Source: [Ruminococcus] lactaris ATCC 29176 (GTDB lineage Bacteria; Bacillota; Clostridia; Lachnospirales; Lachnospiraceae). From it: a stretch of DNA of 64,000 nucleotides. The translations under genes and the position numbers were made by a program. The notes under the pieces were generated by a model. It saw only the letters and a list, made by a program, of their open reading frames with translations. It was not told where the DNA came from and made no database searches. Location of the stretch: positions 1,612,001 to 1,676,000 of the forward strand of contig NZ_CP102292.1 in the NCBI RefSeq assembly GCF_025152405.1, written 5' to 3'. How positions within the stretch are numbered: position 1 is the stretch's first letter; every line of letters begins with the position of its first letter. Positions 54,662 to 63,420 of this stretch are shown piece by piece.

Positions 54662-54690
54662 ATTATATCTGCAAATTTTAATGCAGTCAA
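54662..54690 (-). promoter_or_regulatory. Promoter of the micropeptide-esterase operon
   Basis: On the minus strand TTGACT (54685-54690), 17 bases, TATAAT (54662-54667). Near-perfect vegetative promoter, 83 bases before the first ATG at 54579. Confidence 0.75.
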
Positions 54691-54704
54691 TAGGAGGAGC
54701 AAAA

Positions 54705-55247
54705 ATGATACAAAAGTCAAAAAGTGTATCACCGATGAGCAATGAAGGTAGAAATGCCTATGTGATTGAACATATAAATGAAGCACTTTTGGGTCTGCTT
54801 AAAGAAAAATCCCTTAATGAAATTTCCATAAGTGAGATATGCGAAACTGCCGGTGTCGGAAGAATGTCTTTTTACCGCAATTACGAAAGCAAAGAAGATG
54901 TAATAAAAAAACAACTCCTGCAACTGATACAGGAGTGGGAAAAGGATTATGAGGGTAAAAATGACCCAACCTATTTTTCCGAAAGCCTATTGCGACATTA
55001 CTATAAGCACAAGGACTTTTATCTGCTTCTTTACAATCAGGGCTTATCCAATATGATTCTCGAAGCACTCCGAGTTTCAGTCAAGCTCGAGGAAGCGAAT
55101 AACAATTTGGAAAGATATGCAAAGTCAATGATAGCCGGAATGATTTGGGGATGGGTTGACGAATGGATGCGTCAGGGTATGCCCGAAACGCCGGAGGAAA
55201 TCGTTTTGCTTACCGCCCAACTTAATAAAGAGCAACCAAAACAATAA
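54705..55247 (+). CDS. TetR/AcrR family transcriptional regulator
   Basis: A 180-residue regulator. Residues about 15-60 hold the TetR N-terminal domain, with the HTH ISISEICETAGVGRMSFYRNYESKEDVI. The remainder is a helical ligand domain ending in GMIWGWVDEWMRQGMPETPEEIV. Start ATG 54705 has AGGAGG 7 bases upstream. Divergent from the esterase operon and 23 bases before the patatin gene, so it likely controls both. The inducer is unknown. Confidence 0.92.
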   Translation: MIQKSKSVSPMSNEGRNAYVIEHINEALLGLLKEKSLNEISISEICETAGVGRMSFYRNYESKEDVIKKQLLQLIQEWEKDYEGKNDPTYFSESLLRHYYKHKDFYLLLYNQGLSNMILEALRVSVKLEEANNNLERYAKSMIAGMIWGWVDEWMRQGMPETPEEIVLLTAQLNKEQPKQ

Positions 55248-55270
55248 TCAAAATATGTGAGGAAACCATT

Positions 55271-56110
55271 ATGAAAATCGGATTGGTATTAGAAGGCGGT
55301 GCTATGCGTGGAATGTTCACCGCCGGTGTCTTAGACACATTTCTTGATAATGACATCAAGATGGATTCCGTGGTCGGTGTTTCCGCCGGAGCATTGTTCG
55401 GTGTAAACTATCTGTCAGGACAAAAAGGCAGAGTAATCCGCTATAACAAGAGGTTTAACAAAGACAAAAACTATATGGGATTTCACCCCTTGCTTCGTGA
55501 GGGTAATATTGTCAGCACAAAATATGCCTACGAAGATGTTCCGAAAACCCTTGACCCCTTTGATGATGAAGCGTACAAAAAGTCCAATGTTCCTTTTTAT
55601 GCTGTGGTTACAAATGTTGCTACCGGAAACCCGGAATACATACAAATACACAGCGTATTTGAACAGATGGACACTTTAAGAGCGTCCGGCTCTATGCCCT
55701 TTGTTTCAAAGCCTGTGGCAATCGGTGACAAGAAATACCTTGACGGAGGAATTGCTGACAGTATTCCTTTTGAATGGCTTGCCGGTCAAGATTGTGACAA
55801 GCTGATTGTAATTCTTACTCGTGATATGGAATACCGAAAGAAACCAATGTCTCCGGTCTTAGTTAAGTTGTACGGACGAAAATACCCCAAAATTGCGGAG
55901 AGATTATTACAGCGTCACAATAACTATAATCGTGCCGTGGAAGAATTGAGAAAATGGGAAGCCGGTGGAAAAGCTATGGTGATTCGTCCGTCAAGCCCTA
56001 TTGAAATCGGGAGAATTGAGAAAAATCCCGACAAACTGCAAGCGGTGTATGAGCTTGGAGCAAAAGACGGCAATGCCAATCTGCAAAAAATTAAAGACTT
56101 TATAAAATAA
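55271..56110 (+). CDS. Patatin-like phospholipase
   Basis: A 279-residue protein with GLVLEGGAMRGMFTAGVLD (oxyanion region), GVSAGALFG with nucleophile Ser38, and KYLDGGIADSIPF with Asp158, the Ser-Asp dyad of bacterial patatins (RssA-like). It hydrolyses acyl chains from lipids in the cytoplasm or at the inner membrane face. GTGAGGAAACC precedes ATG. With two membrane esterases and TetR it makes a four-enzyme/regulator lipid- or ester-hydrolase cluster. Confidence 0.92.
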   Translation: MKIGLVLEGGAMRGMFTAGVLDTFLDNDIKMDSVVGVSAGALFGVNYLSGQKGRVIRYNKRFNKDKNYMGFHPLLREGNIVSTKYAYEDVPKTLDPFDDEAYKKSNVPFYAVVTNVATGNPEYIQIHSVFEQMDTLRASGSMPFVSKPVAIGDKKYLDGGIADSIPFEWLAGQDCDKLIVILTRDMEYRKKPMSPVLVKLYGRKYPKIAERLLQRHNNYNRAVEELRKWEAGGKAMVIRPSSPIEIGRIEKNPDKLQAVYELGAKDGNANLQKIKDFIK

Positions 56111-56367
56111 AATCGGAGGTTCCTTATTTCTCTCTTTGAGGAACAAGCTGATAGCACAAGCAAAATACACGGAAGCTGTTGATGAACTTATGATAAAGAT
56201 AAGAAAATAGCACCGTAATGGCACAATATGCAAAACCGAGGGGTAAGGTACAAACACCCTGCCCCTCAAAGTATAGGCTCTAAAAATAGCTTTTTCTTCC
56301 TCATTTTCATCAAATGTTACAACAACTACCCCTCCCATTTTTATAAAAACCTTTCATATTCCAAATC
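56111..56367. other. Gap after the patatin gene; no clear gene
   Basis: A GGAGG at 56115-56120 is followed by a short open frame reading LRNKLIAQAKYTEAVDELM and ending at about 56210; it lacks a good start and I do not recognise it, so it may be the end of a deleted gene. A GAGGGG/CCCCTC stem lies at 56238-56267 without a clear T run on the plus strand. Confidence 0.35.
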
Positions 56368-56478
56368 TTACAAGCGTAATTTTTATCTATTATTACGTCT
56401 GTAAGATTTAAAGTCAAGTTTTTATTTCGTTGACAGACTAACCTTTTAAGATATATAATATTTTTATTACATTTGTAA
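56368..56478 (+). promoter_or_regulatory. blaI promoter with three BlaI/MecI-type operators
   Basis: TTGACA (56430-56435), 18 bases and TATAAT (56454-56459) form the promoter. Three dyads of the form TTAC-N4-GTAA lie at 56368-56379, 56393-56404 and 56467-56478; the last covers the start site. They match the TTACANNTGTAA core of staphylococcal bla/mec operators and recur before the penicillin-binding protein gene, pointing to autoregulation by BlaI. Confidence 0.8.
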
Positions 56479-56495
56479 GATTTGGAGGATATCAC

Positions 56496-56864
56496 ATGAG
56501 CAATCTGCCTCAAATTTCAGAAGCTGAATTTGAAGTTATGAAAATCGTTTGGAAATACGCACCAATCAGCACCAATGAAATTACTGAAAAATTAACACAA
56601 ATTTCCCGTTGGAGTCCTAAAACAATTCAGACATTGATTAAACGTCTCGTTTCTAAAAAAGCACTAACCTACGAAAAACAAGGCCGGGTTTTTGTCTATA
56701 CCCCATTGGTCAAGGAAGACGAATATATTCGGCAGGAAAGTAATTCTTTTTTAAAACGATATTATAATGGTAATATCACTTCTATGCTTGCCTCTTACAT
56801 TGAGGATGATAAATTGTCTGAAGAAGACATTGCCAGCTTACGGAATCTTCTTTCCAATCATTAA
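56496..56864 (+). CDS. blaI: BlaI/MecI family repressor
   Basis: A 122-residue winged-helix repressor: LPQISEAEFEVMKIVWKYAPISTNEITEKL, SPKTIQTLIKRLVSKKALTYEKQGRVFVYTPLV, then a C-terminal dimer domain (FLKRYYNGNITSMLASYIEDDKLSEEDIASLRNLL). It should bind the TTAC-N4-GTAA sites and be cleaved or released after BlaR1 signalling. Ribosome site TTGGAGGATATCAC; 21 bases before blaR1. Confidence 0.95.
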   Translation: MSNLPQISEAEFEVMKIVWKYAPISTNEITEKLTQISRWSPKTIQTLIKRLVSKKALTYEKQGRVFVYTPLVKEDEYIRQESNSFLKRYYNGNITSMLASYIEDDKLSEEDIASLRNLLSNH

Positions 56865-56885
56865 CCATGGGAGGAGGAGCATATT

Positions 56886-58685
56886 TTGATATATTTTAGT
56901 TTTCGATTTTTACTGTGTAATGCCATCATTTGTATTTTTTTAGGTAGTTTACTGGGATTAAAAAATTTATTGCAAAGGCAATTATCCGCACGTATGCAAT
57001 ATAATCTTTCGATTATATTTCTTGCCGTTCTAATTGTTCCCTTTTTACCAATAAGCTCTGCCCCATCTTCTATATCGTGGAGCCATTTGCTGACAGCCAG
57101 TTCAAGTACCAATGGTGACATTCAAACCACTTTTCTTTCTGGTAATGGTTATAATTTGGATAAAATAAATGATTTTGCTGTCTCTGTCAGCACCCAAATA
57201 CCAACTTTTATTCACACATTACTTGTATTTTTCTGGAGTATCGGTATATTCATAATGTTTTTTCTTCTCTACCACTCAGTAAGACAAGTAAAAGCCTTAC
57301 ATAGTTCTGCTTTACCTCTTCAAAATGAAGAACTAAACGCTCTTTATATAGAATGTTTAAACGAAGTGAACAGCAAGCATACCATTCCGATTTATAGTAC
57401 AGCATTTTTGAAATCTCCTGTTTTGGCTGGTTTCCTGCATCCTCGCATTTATCTTCCAATTCACTTGATTTCAGATTTTAACGCTGGAACTATAAGCTCA
57501 ACTGATATTCGATATATGCTTCTTCATGAACTGCAGCACTACAAGCATAAAGATATTCTAATTGGATATTTGATAAATACAGTACATGTTTTCTACTGGT
57601 TCAATCCCCTAATCTGGTATTTTCTAAAAAGAATACGGCAGGAACGCGAACTTGCCTGCGACAGTGCTGTATTACAATTATTGAAAGAAACAGAATACAA
57701 GTCATATGGAAATACACTGATTAACTTTGCCGAAACAATAGCTCTGTCTCCATTCCCTCTTACTATGGGAATCAGTGGAAATATAAAACAGTTAAAAGGA
57801 CGCATTTTAAATATTGCATCATTCCACCAACCTACTTTTAAACAAAAAATTCGTGGATATCTTATATGCATATTCGTCTCTACTATCATCATTGGATGCA
57901 TTCCCATACTTTCTGTTTATGCTTCTGATCAGACTGGCTATCATTTTGACACAACCGAAAAGAATATTACTCAGCTAAATCTTTCTTCCAATTTTGGGGA
58001 CTACACCGGAAGTTTTGTTTTATATAATCAGTCTGCTGATAAATGGAATATTTATAATATGGATCATGCTTCCACACGTGTATCACCGAATTCGACTTAT
58101 AAAATATATGATGCATTACTTGGCTTGGAATCTGGAATTATTACACCAGAACATTCCACTTTCACATGGAATGGAGAACCATATCCTTTTAATTCATGGG
58201 AAGCCGATCAAGATTTAACCTCGGCTATACATAATTCTGTAAACTGGTATTTTCAGGCAATTGATTCACAGGCAGGTTTTGAAGCCGTAAGAACATTTTT
58301 ACAGACAATAAACTATGGGAATCAAAATACTGGAACAAATCTAAATCTCTATTGGACAGATTTCTCTCTGAAGATATCACCCATAGAACAGGTGGAATTG
58401 TTACAGGATTTCTATCAAAATAATTTTCATTTTGACAGTAAAAATATCCAGGCAGTAAAAAAAGCCCTGCTGCTTTCCACTACTTCTTCCGGTTCTCTTT
58501 ACGGGAAAACAGGAACCGGGCGTGTCAATGGTAAAGATGTCAATGGCTGGTTTATCGGATACATTGAAACAGCGAATAATACTTACTACTTCGCAACAAA
58601 TATTCAATCCTCTTCTGGTGCAACTGGAAGTCAGGCTACCGAAATAACAGAATCTGTACTTTCTAATCTTGGTATTTGGAAATAA
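56886..58685 (+). CDS. blaR1: BlaR1/MecR1-type beta-lactam sensor-transducer
   Basis: A 599-residue membrane protein starting with TTG (GGAGGAG 8 bases upstream). Residues 1-130 have three TM helices; the M56 zinc protease site HELQH is at 214-218 with the glutamate-rich RQERELACDS further on; a fourth TM lies near 325-345. The extracellular C-terminal sensor is class-D beta-lactamase-like with all motifs: STYK (403-406), SVN (451-453) and KTG (541-543). Beta-lactam acylation of Ser403 would activate the protease and lift BlaI repression. The protein looks intact. Confidence 0.95.
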   Translation: MIYFSFRFLLCNAIICIFLGSLLGLKNLLQRQLSARMQYNLSIIFLAVLIVPFLPISSAPSSISWSHLLTASSSTNGDIQTTFLSGNGYNLDKINDFAVSVSTQIPTFIHTLLVFFWSIGIFIMFFLLYHSVRQVKALHSSALPLQNEELNALYIECLNEVNSKHTIPIYSTAFLKSPVLAGFLHPRIYLPIHLISDFNAGTISSTDIRYMLLHELQHYKHKDILIGYLINTVHVFYWFNPLIWYFLKRIRQERELACDSAVLQLLKETEYKSYGNTLINFAETIALSPFPLTMGISGNIKQLKGRILNIASFHQPTFKQKIRGYLICIFVSTIIIGCIPILSVYASDQTGYHFDTTEKNITQLNLSSNFGDYTGSFVLYNQSADKWNIYNMDHASTRVSPNSTYKIYDALLGLESGIITPEHSTFTWNGEPYPFNSWEADQDLTSAIHNSVNWYFQAIDSQAGFEAVRTFLQTINYGNQNTGTNLNLYWTDFSLKISPIEQVELLQDFYQNNFHFDSKNIQAVKKALLLSTTSSGSLYGKTGTGRVNGKDVNGWFIGYIETANNTYYFATNIQSSSGATGSQATEITESVLSNLGIWK

Positions 58686-58734
58686 ATAAAGAGAACTGAT
58701 AGCATAATTTCCTGTTATCAGTTCTCTTTATTTC
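58685..58734. terminator. Bidirectional terminator between blaR1 and the lipoprotein operon
   Basis: A perfect 18-bp stem (685-702 and 717-734 in this kilobase) around a 14-base loop, with T-rich ends on both strands, between convergent genes ending at 58685 (+) and 58750 (-). Confidence 0.9.
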
Positions 58735-58749
58735 ATTCTTCTCTACTGA

Positions 58750-59982
58750 TCAATTCTGCAAATTACCTAACCGGTACTGATACCTCGGTATATTATCAAT
58801 ACCATTATCTAAAATCCTGTTTCCAACATACTGAATCGTTCCATCATCCTGAATTTTCATCGTAAGTTCGTGTGTAATAACAGCATCATTACATACAACA
58901 GAATCACATACTGCATGAATTGTCAAAACAATGGTTCCATCTTCATTATGCCTGACTTCTGTTACTTCCGGTAAAGACAAGCCAAAATGTGTTGGTGAAT
59001 AATTACCACATCCCAATCGTTCCCAGATAAACATATTACTTTGTTCATCGTAGACCGCCCATTCTTTCAATTCTTCTTTTGTAACAGGAAGATATGTCAT
59101 AATTACATTTTCGAACTCTTCTGCTGGAATTCCCACAACCTCTTTTTCTGCCGTAAATTTTTCTCCATATTTCATTTGATAAAAATATTCATAAAGTCCA
59201 TTATAATCCAACCCCTGCATATCCTCCGCATTCCAGTTTGAACATAACAGATTGTTTCCCTGATAGCCGAACGTACTCACATATTTTTTTGAATATTCCC
59301 GACACTCCTCACTCAAAGGCTTTACCCGGATAATACAACTTCCATCTACAATCTCTGTCACTTCCGGTGGTTCAGGTACGCATAATTCATAACAGAAATT
59401 CCCATTTTCAGTATATGCCCATTCTTTTATTTTTGATAGCGATATGTATGTAAGTACAGGCTCTGTATCCTCACTCCAGATCATTTTTGCGGACATCACA
59501 CTCATTTCTTTTCCATCATAACTATATTCTTTTCTGGTAATTCCACCATCTGTATCTGCTTCATATAAAATTACACTTCCTTTTTCTTCTTGTTCTGCAG
59601 ATTTTAAAAATTGTTCCATCTTCTGATAATTATCCATAACAGAATAATGATCGGAACCAATGACCGGATTCCCATTTTGTTTGATAATTTCTTTCATCCG
59701 ATTCATCATTTGCTCAGCAGTGTTCTGATCTGCTTCTTGTATTCCATTATATTCAGAATAAATATCTCGGATAATGCCCATAATTTCTTCACAATCGTTC
59801 ACAGCTTCCTTTTTCTTGTCTTCATCGATTGGTAGATTATATCCCTTATCCGGATTTTCCATGGTAGTGTTTTTCTGATTCTTCTCATTTTTTACATCTG
59901 TGCTGTTTAACGATATCTTACTTTCACAGGAAGTCAGAATCATTCCTATACAAAGTACTAACAAAATACTTTTTCTTTTCAT
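58750..59982 (-). CDS. Lipoprotein of unknown function, BlaI-island copy 1
   Basis: A 410-residue predicted lipoprotein: MKRKSILLVLCIGMILTSC, with the lipobox cysteine at residue 19. The body is mostly beta and acidic, with VRVKPLSEECREYSKKYVSTFGYQGNNLL, EFENVIMTYLPVTKEELKEWAVYD and LTMKIQDDGTIQYVGNRIL. It is clearly related over its C-terminal 230 residues to the protein encoded at 59991. I recall similar proteins as DUF6070 from Lachnospiraceae, not verifiable here. It is the last gene of the PBP operon; a role in antibiotic response is by context only. Confidence 0.75.
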   Translation of the reverse strand: MKRKSILLVLCIGMILTSCESKISLNSTDVKNEKNQKNTTMENPDKGYNLPIDEDKKKEAVNDCEEIMGIIRDIYSEYNGIQEADQNTAEQMMNRMKEIIKQNGNPVIGSDHYSVMDNYQKMEQFLKSAEQEEKGSVILYEADTDGGITRKEYSYDGKEMSVMSAKMIWSEDTEPVLTYISLSKIKEWAYTENGNFCYELCVPEPPEVTEIVDGSCIIRVKPLSEECREYSKKYVSTFGYQGNNLLCSNWNAEDMQGLDYNGLYEYFYQMKYGEKFTAEKEVVGIPAEEFENVIMTYLPVTKEELKEWAVYDEQSNMFIWERLGCGNYSPTHFGLSLPEVTEVRHNEDGTIVLTIHAVCDSVVCNDAVITHELTMKIQDDGTIQYVGNRILDNGIDNIPRYQYRLGNLQN

Positions 59983-59990
59983 ATTGCCCC

Positions 59991-61168
59991 CTAATTATTA
60001 CTGTAATTCTCTTCCCACTCTTCTTCTGTTAACCTTGGCATATACCACCCTGCATTTGCATTTTGATCTGACTTGATTACCTTATTTGATAAATACTGGA
60101 AACTTCCGTCTTCCATAGGTTTTATCATCAATTCACTGGTGATTGCCTGATCTAACATTCTGATTTCCCATACTGCTTCTATCGTAAGTTTTAATGTTCC
60201 ATCTTGTAATTTTTCATATGAGATAACTTCCGGATATGGCTCATATGGGAATTCACAATCATATAACCCTCGCGGTCTGTATCTAAAAGTTCTATTATCA
60301 GAGTTATAAAAAGTTCCTTTTTCAATCTCGCTATTACTAAATGGTAAATAGGTCTTTATAACCTCTTCAAACTCATCTTTTGGAACTTCATATTCTGCTC
60401 CACCATAATTTGCTTCATATGGAACTTGCTTTCCATATTTCATATAATACATTTTTTCATAAAGATCATAAAAATCAAGTTCCGTATAATTCTGGTTATC
60501 CCAATTTGTAATCAACAGATTATTAAGTGCATACCCCAACGGCATAACATATTTTCGATTCAATTCTCGGCATGTTTTATCTAATGGCTGCACTCTGAAT
60601 CCAGTTTCACCCGGTGCTCCATCAAATCCCGGTGGGTGATATTCCTCCAGAAACAAGTATCCTTTTTCTGTATATTTCCACTCATATGCTTCATATTCAT
60701 CATAATAATTAGCCTGTGGGCTATTATCCTTCCATTTAACCTGACATAATCGAACATTTATCTTTCCATTCATTGACTCTAAATGATATTGTATAATTTC
60801 CCCTTCATCAAATACAACAACAATATCTACTGCTGCCTGTTCTTCTTTCTCCGCTGCTTTGCAAAATTCTTCTACTTTTTCACGATTGACCATATCAATC
60901 TGATTATCACAATCTACTGCCGCATATCCTTTTTCTTCCAGACAATTGATAATTTTTCTTTTCACCTTTAATGTATTTAACTCCGACTTCTCCTTCATAT
61001 AAACAGACCGAAAAGTTTGCGCTGTTTTTTTACTTCTGCATTCATTTCAGATTCTACGGTTTCTTTCTTTTCTTCTTTTTCCGTAATTCGATTTTGTCCG
61101 CACCCTGTAAAAACAATAAGAACTATCAATATCATCGCAAATATCTTACATATGTAATAATTTCCCAT
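59991..61168 (-). pseudogene. Lipoprotein of unknown function, BlaI-island copy 2, with apparent frameshift
   Basis: Two frames together make one lipoprotein like copy 1. From about 61168 (or 61198) one frame reads MGNYYICKIFAMILIVLIVFTGCG, a signal peptide with lipobox, and ends at 60995. The other runs 60998-59991 (335 residues) with LKVKRKIINCLEEKGYAAVDCDNQIDMVN, QPLDKTCRELNRKYVMPLGYALNNLL and EEFEEVIKTYLPFSNSEIEKG, but has no signal and no ribosome site at its ATG. A run of seven A residues (61025-61031, T on the plus strand) lies between; one extra A would join the frames. It may be a real mutation, a slippage switch or an assembly error. Confidence 0.65.
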
Positions 61169-61178
61169 AAAAATTTTT

Positions 61179-63290
61179 TTATTCTTCAAAATACTCATCC
61201 AATACGGTTGCATCTTTTTTAACAACATAACCACTTCCACCGATTCCTTTCACATTCTCAACCATACTGATAAGAAGAATTGGTTTGTCCACGCTTTTAT
61301 CTGCCGTAAACACCGAAAACCACCCGATTTCTTTGCCAGAAGTATCTTCTTTCGTTGCCTTCAACTCGGCTGTCCCTGTTTTTCCAGCCAGCAAAATATC
61401 GTCACGATGTGCAGCATATCCGGTTCCTTCCGGATCATTTACAACACCTTCCACCCCTTGCATAATTTCTTCTACATTTTCTTTGCTAAACGCATTTTCT
61501 ATCCATGTTTCACCGGATGCTTCTTCTTTGTATTTCAAATACGGTTTTATCATATTCCCTTCATTTAAAAATGAAGTATAAATACTTGCCAGATGTAATG
61601 GATTTACAAGAATCTGCCCTTGCCCATAACCACTATCTGCCAATTGTATTTCTGTTTCTATTTTATCTGTATTGGAATATGTTGATTCCTGCATCGCAAT
61701 CTCAAACGGCATATCCTGATTAAATCCTATTTCATTTAAAGTATTCATAAAATTCTCACTACCAATTTTAAGAGCTGCCTTTGCAAAATAAATATTATCA
61801 GAATAGATAATTGCATTTTTCATAATAACCGGTTCATATTCATGAAGTGTTGTCACTTGATAAGATCCCCAAGACGAATCTTTCTGCCATGCCAAACCTT
61901 CATTTCCAAAATCTTCTTTTGGATCTATGCTTTCCGTTTTCAACCCAATTCCTGCCACAACTGGTTTAAATGTTGAGCCAGGACACCATACTTGACGAAA
62001 ACGATTATATAATGGCTTCTTTTCGTCTTCGTTTAATGATGTCCATTTCTCTGATGATAAGCCCCGTATAAATTCATTATTATCATAAGATGGGGTACTT
62101 ACCAAAGCCAATACTTCTCCCGTATAAGGATTCATTGCGACAGAACACCCCGGATCTTCTTTAAACTGCTCGTATAATGATTTTTGCAAATCGGAATCTA
62201 TCGTTAATCTTATATCCATACCATCTTCTTTAAAAATACTTGCAAGAACCTCTTTTACTTCCCCATCACTATCCAAAATCTTTATATCACAACCATCTTT
62301 TCCTTTTAATTGCTTTTCGTATAACTTTTCCACCCCAGATCTTCCGATTACACTTTCAGCTGAATATCCTTCCCCTGGATGATTTTCCAAATCTTCTGCT
62401 GTTACAGACTGTACATAACCAATTAAATGAGCTGCTGCTTCCCCTAACTCATAGGTTCTAACTTCCACATCTGATAGCATAACCCCTGGAATTTCCAAAA
62501 GTTTATTCTGACAATCCTGCTCCTCAAGTGTCTTTTCTTCTGGCTGTATTTTCATTAAATCTATTTCTTCTACTTTCGGAATAGTTTCAATTGGTACAAA
62601 AGAATCTTCTTTTACCCACTTTGCTGTGAGTTTGTTATTTATTGTTTCTACATCTATCTCTAATAACTCCGCTATTTTTTCAATAGATACATTCCTGTCT
62701 TCCAGCTTTCCCGGTATAATGCCAACTGATGTTGCTACTCCTTTTCCTGCAAGCATTTTACCATCTCGGTCTAATATTTCTCCTCTCTCCGCTTTTGATG
62801 TAGTAACACTTATTTTATCATCACTCTCTAAATCTGGAAAAATCAGGCTATCCTGCCATACTAATTTATATCCCTGTTTCGTCTTCTTCAGTTCCGCCAT
62901 ATTGTCAAATTGTATTGTTCCGGCAATTGTATTACATGATGTTTCATACGAAAGCGTAACTGTATCTGCTTTTTTCTCTTTCACAGTTACATGACTGATT
63001 TTGATGTCACTGACCTCTATTCCTTCGTATATCTTAGAATTTCGTTGTATGTACTCTTCTTTTGTCAGATAAACTTTTTCATCTGAATCTATCATAGTGT
63101 ACATTACTTCATATTCCTTTTTTTCAATATGGTTCATATATTCCATAAGTGTATTTTCTGGTGATTCCGTTATAGTCCTTTTTAATAAAATACCTCCTGA
63201 AACAGCAATTACTGTTATAGCCACTATCAGCCCAAAAATCTTACAAGTGTAAGATTTTTGGGTGCTTTGCTTTTTCCGTTTTCTTTTCAT
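61179..63290 (-). CDS. MecA-like class B penicillin-binding protein
   Basis: A 703-residue protein. TM anchor at 17-37; residues about 42-150 form an NTF2-like MecA_N domain (TLMEYMNHIEKKEYEVMYTMI); 155-350 the dimerisation domain with ERGEILDRDGKMLA; transpeptidase from about 355 with STFK (439-442), SDN (497-499) and KTGT (637-640). This three-part layout is that of PBP2a/PBP5fm low-affinity enzymes that cross-link peptidoglycan in the presence of beta-lactams. AAGGGG precedes the ATG. The BlaI-type operator at its promoter suggests induction by beta-lactams. Actual affinity is not readable from sequence. Confidence 0.92.
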   Translation of the reverse strand: MKRKRKKQSTQKSYTCKIFGLIVAITVIAVSGGILLKRTITESPENTLMEYMNHIEKKEYEVMYTMIDSDEKVYLTKEEYIQRNSKIYEGIEVSDIKISHVTVKEKKADTVTLSYETSCNTIAGTIQFDNMAELKKTKQGYKLVWQDSLIFPDLESDDKISVTTSKAERGEILDRDGKMLAGKGVATSVGIIPGKLEDRNVSIEKIAELLEIDVETINNKLTAKWVKEDSFVPIETIPKVEEIDLMKIQPEEKTLEEQDCQNKLLEIPGVMLSDVEVRTYELGEAAAHLIGYVQSVTAEDLENHPGEGYSAESVIGRSGVEKLYEKQLKGKDGCDIKILDSDGEVKEVLASIFKEDGMDIRLTIDSDLQKSLYEQFKEDPGCSVAMNPYTGEVLALVSTPSYDNNEFIRGLSSEKWTSLNEDEKKPLYNRFRQVWCPGSTFKPVVAGIGLKTESIDPKEDFGNEGLAWQKDSSWGSYQVTTLHEYEPVIMKNAIIYSDNIYFAKAALKIGSENFMNTLNEIGFNQDMPFEIAMQESTYSNTDKIETEIQLADSGYGQGQILVNPLHLASIYTSFLNEGNMIKPYLKYKEEASGETWIENAFSKENVEEIMQGVEGVVNDPEGTGYAAHRDDILLAGKTGTAELKATKEDTSGKEIGWFSVFTADKSVDKPILLISMVENVKGIGGSGYVVKKDATVLDEYFEE
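63231..63262. promoter_or_regulatory. 32-bp perfect palindrome containing a BlaI-type operator inside the PBP gene
   Basis: CCCAAAAATCTTACA-AG-TGTAAGATTTTTGGG has 15 perfectly matched bases on each side and a TTAC-N4-GTAA core (63241-63252). It lies within codons 10-20 of the PBP gene, 65-95 bases after the promoter. It could be a second operator acting as a roadblock or an RNA hairpin near the start codon. Confidence 0.75.
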
Positions 63291-63326
63291 AGATACCCCT
63301 TTCTTCTAATTATTTTATTTTTCTAA

Positions 63327-63355
63327 ATCTTACACCTGTAATATTTAGAAGTCAA
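63327..63355 (-). promoter_or_regulatory. PBP operon promoter with overlapping BlaI-type operator
   Basis: On the minus strand TTGACT (63350-63355), 17 bases and TAAGAT (63327-63332). The operator TTAC-ACCT-GTAA at 63330-63341 is centred in a 30-bp near-perfect palindrome (63321-63350) and covers the -10 box. Bound BlaI would block RNA polymerase. Confidence 0.8.
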
Positions 63356-63420
63356 GTCTATTTTTAGGAATTGTATACAACGGATTCAATATTAGACTAT
63401 CATATTCTTTCTCCTGCCTT

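Noticed and set aside
54446-54742. 99-codon N-terminal extension of esterase copy 2
   Set aside because: It reads through the promoter, operator and the micropeptide gene in another frame; the start at 54445 is coupled to the micropeptide stop.
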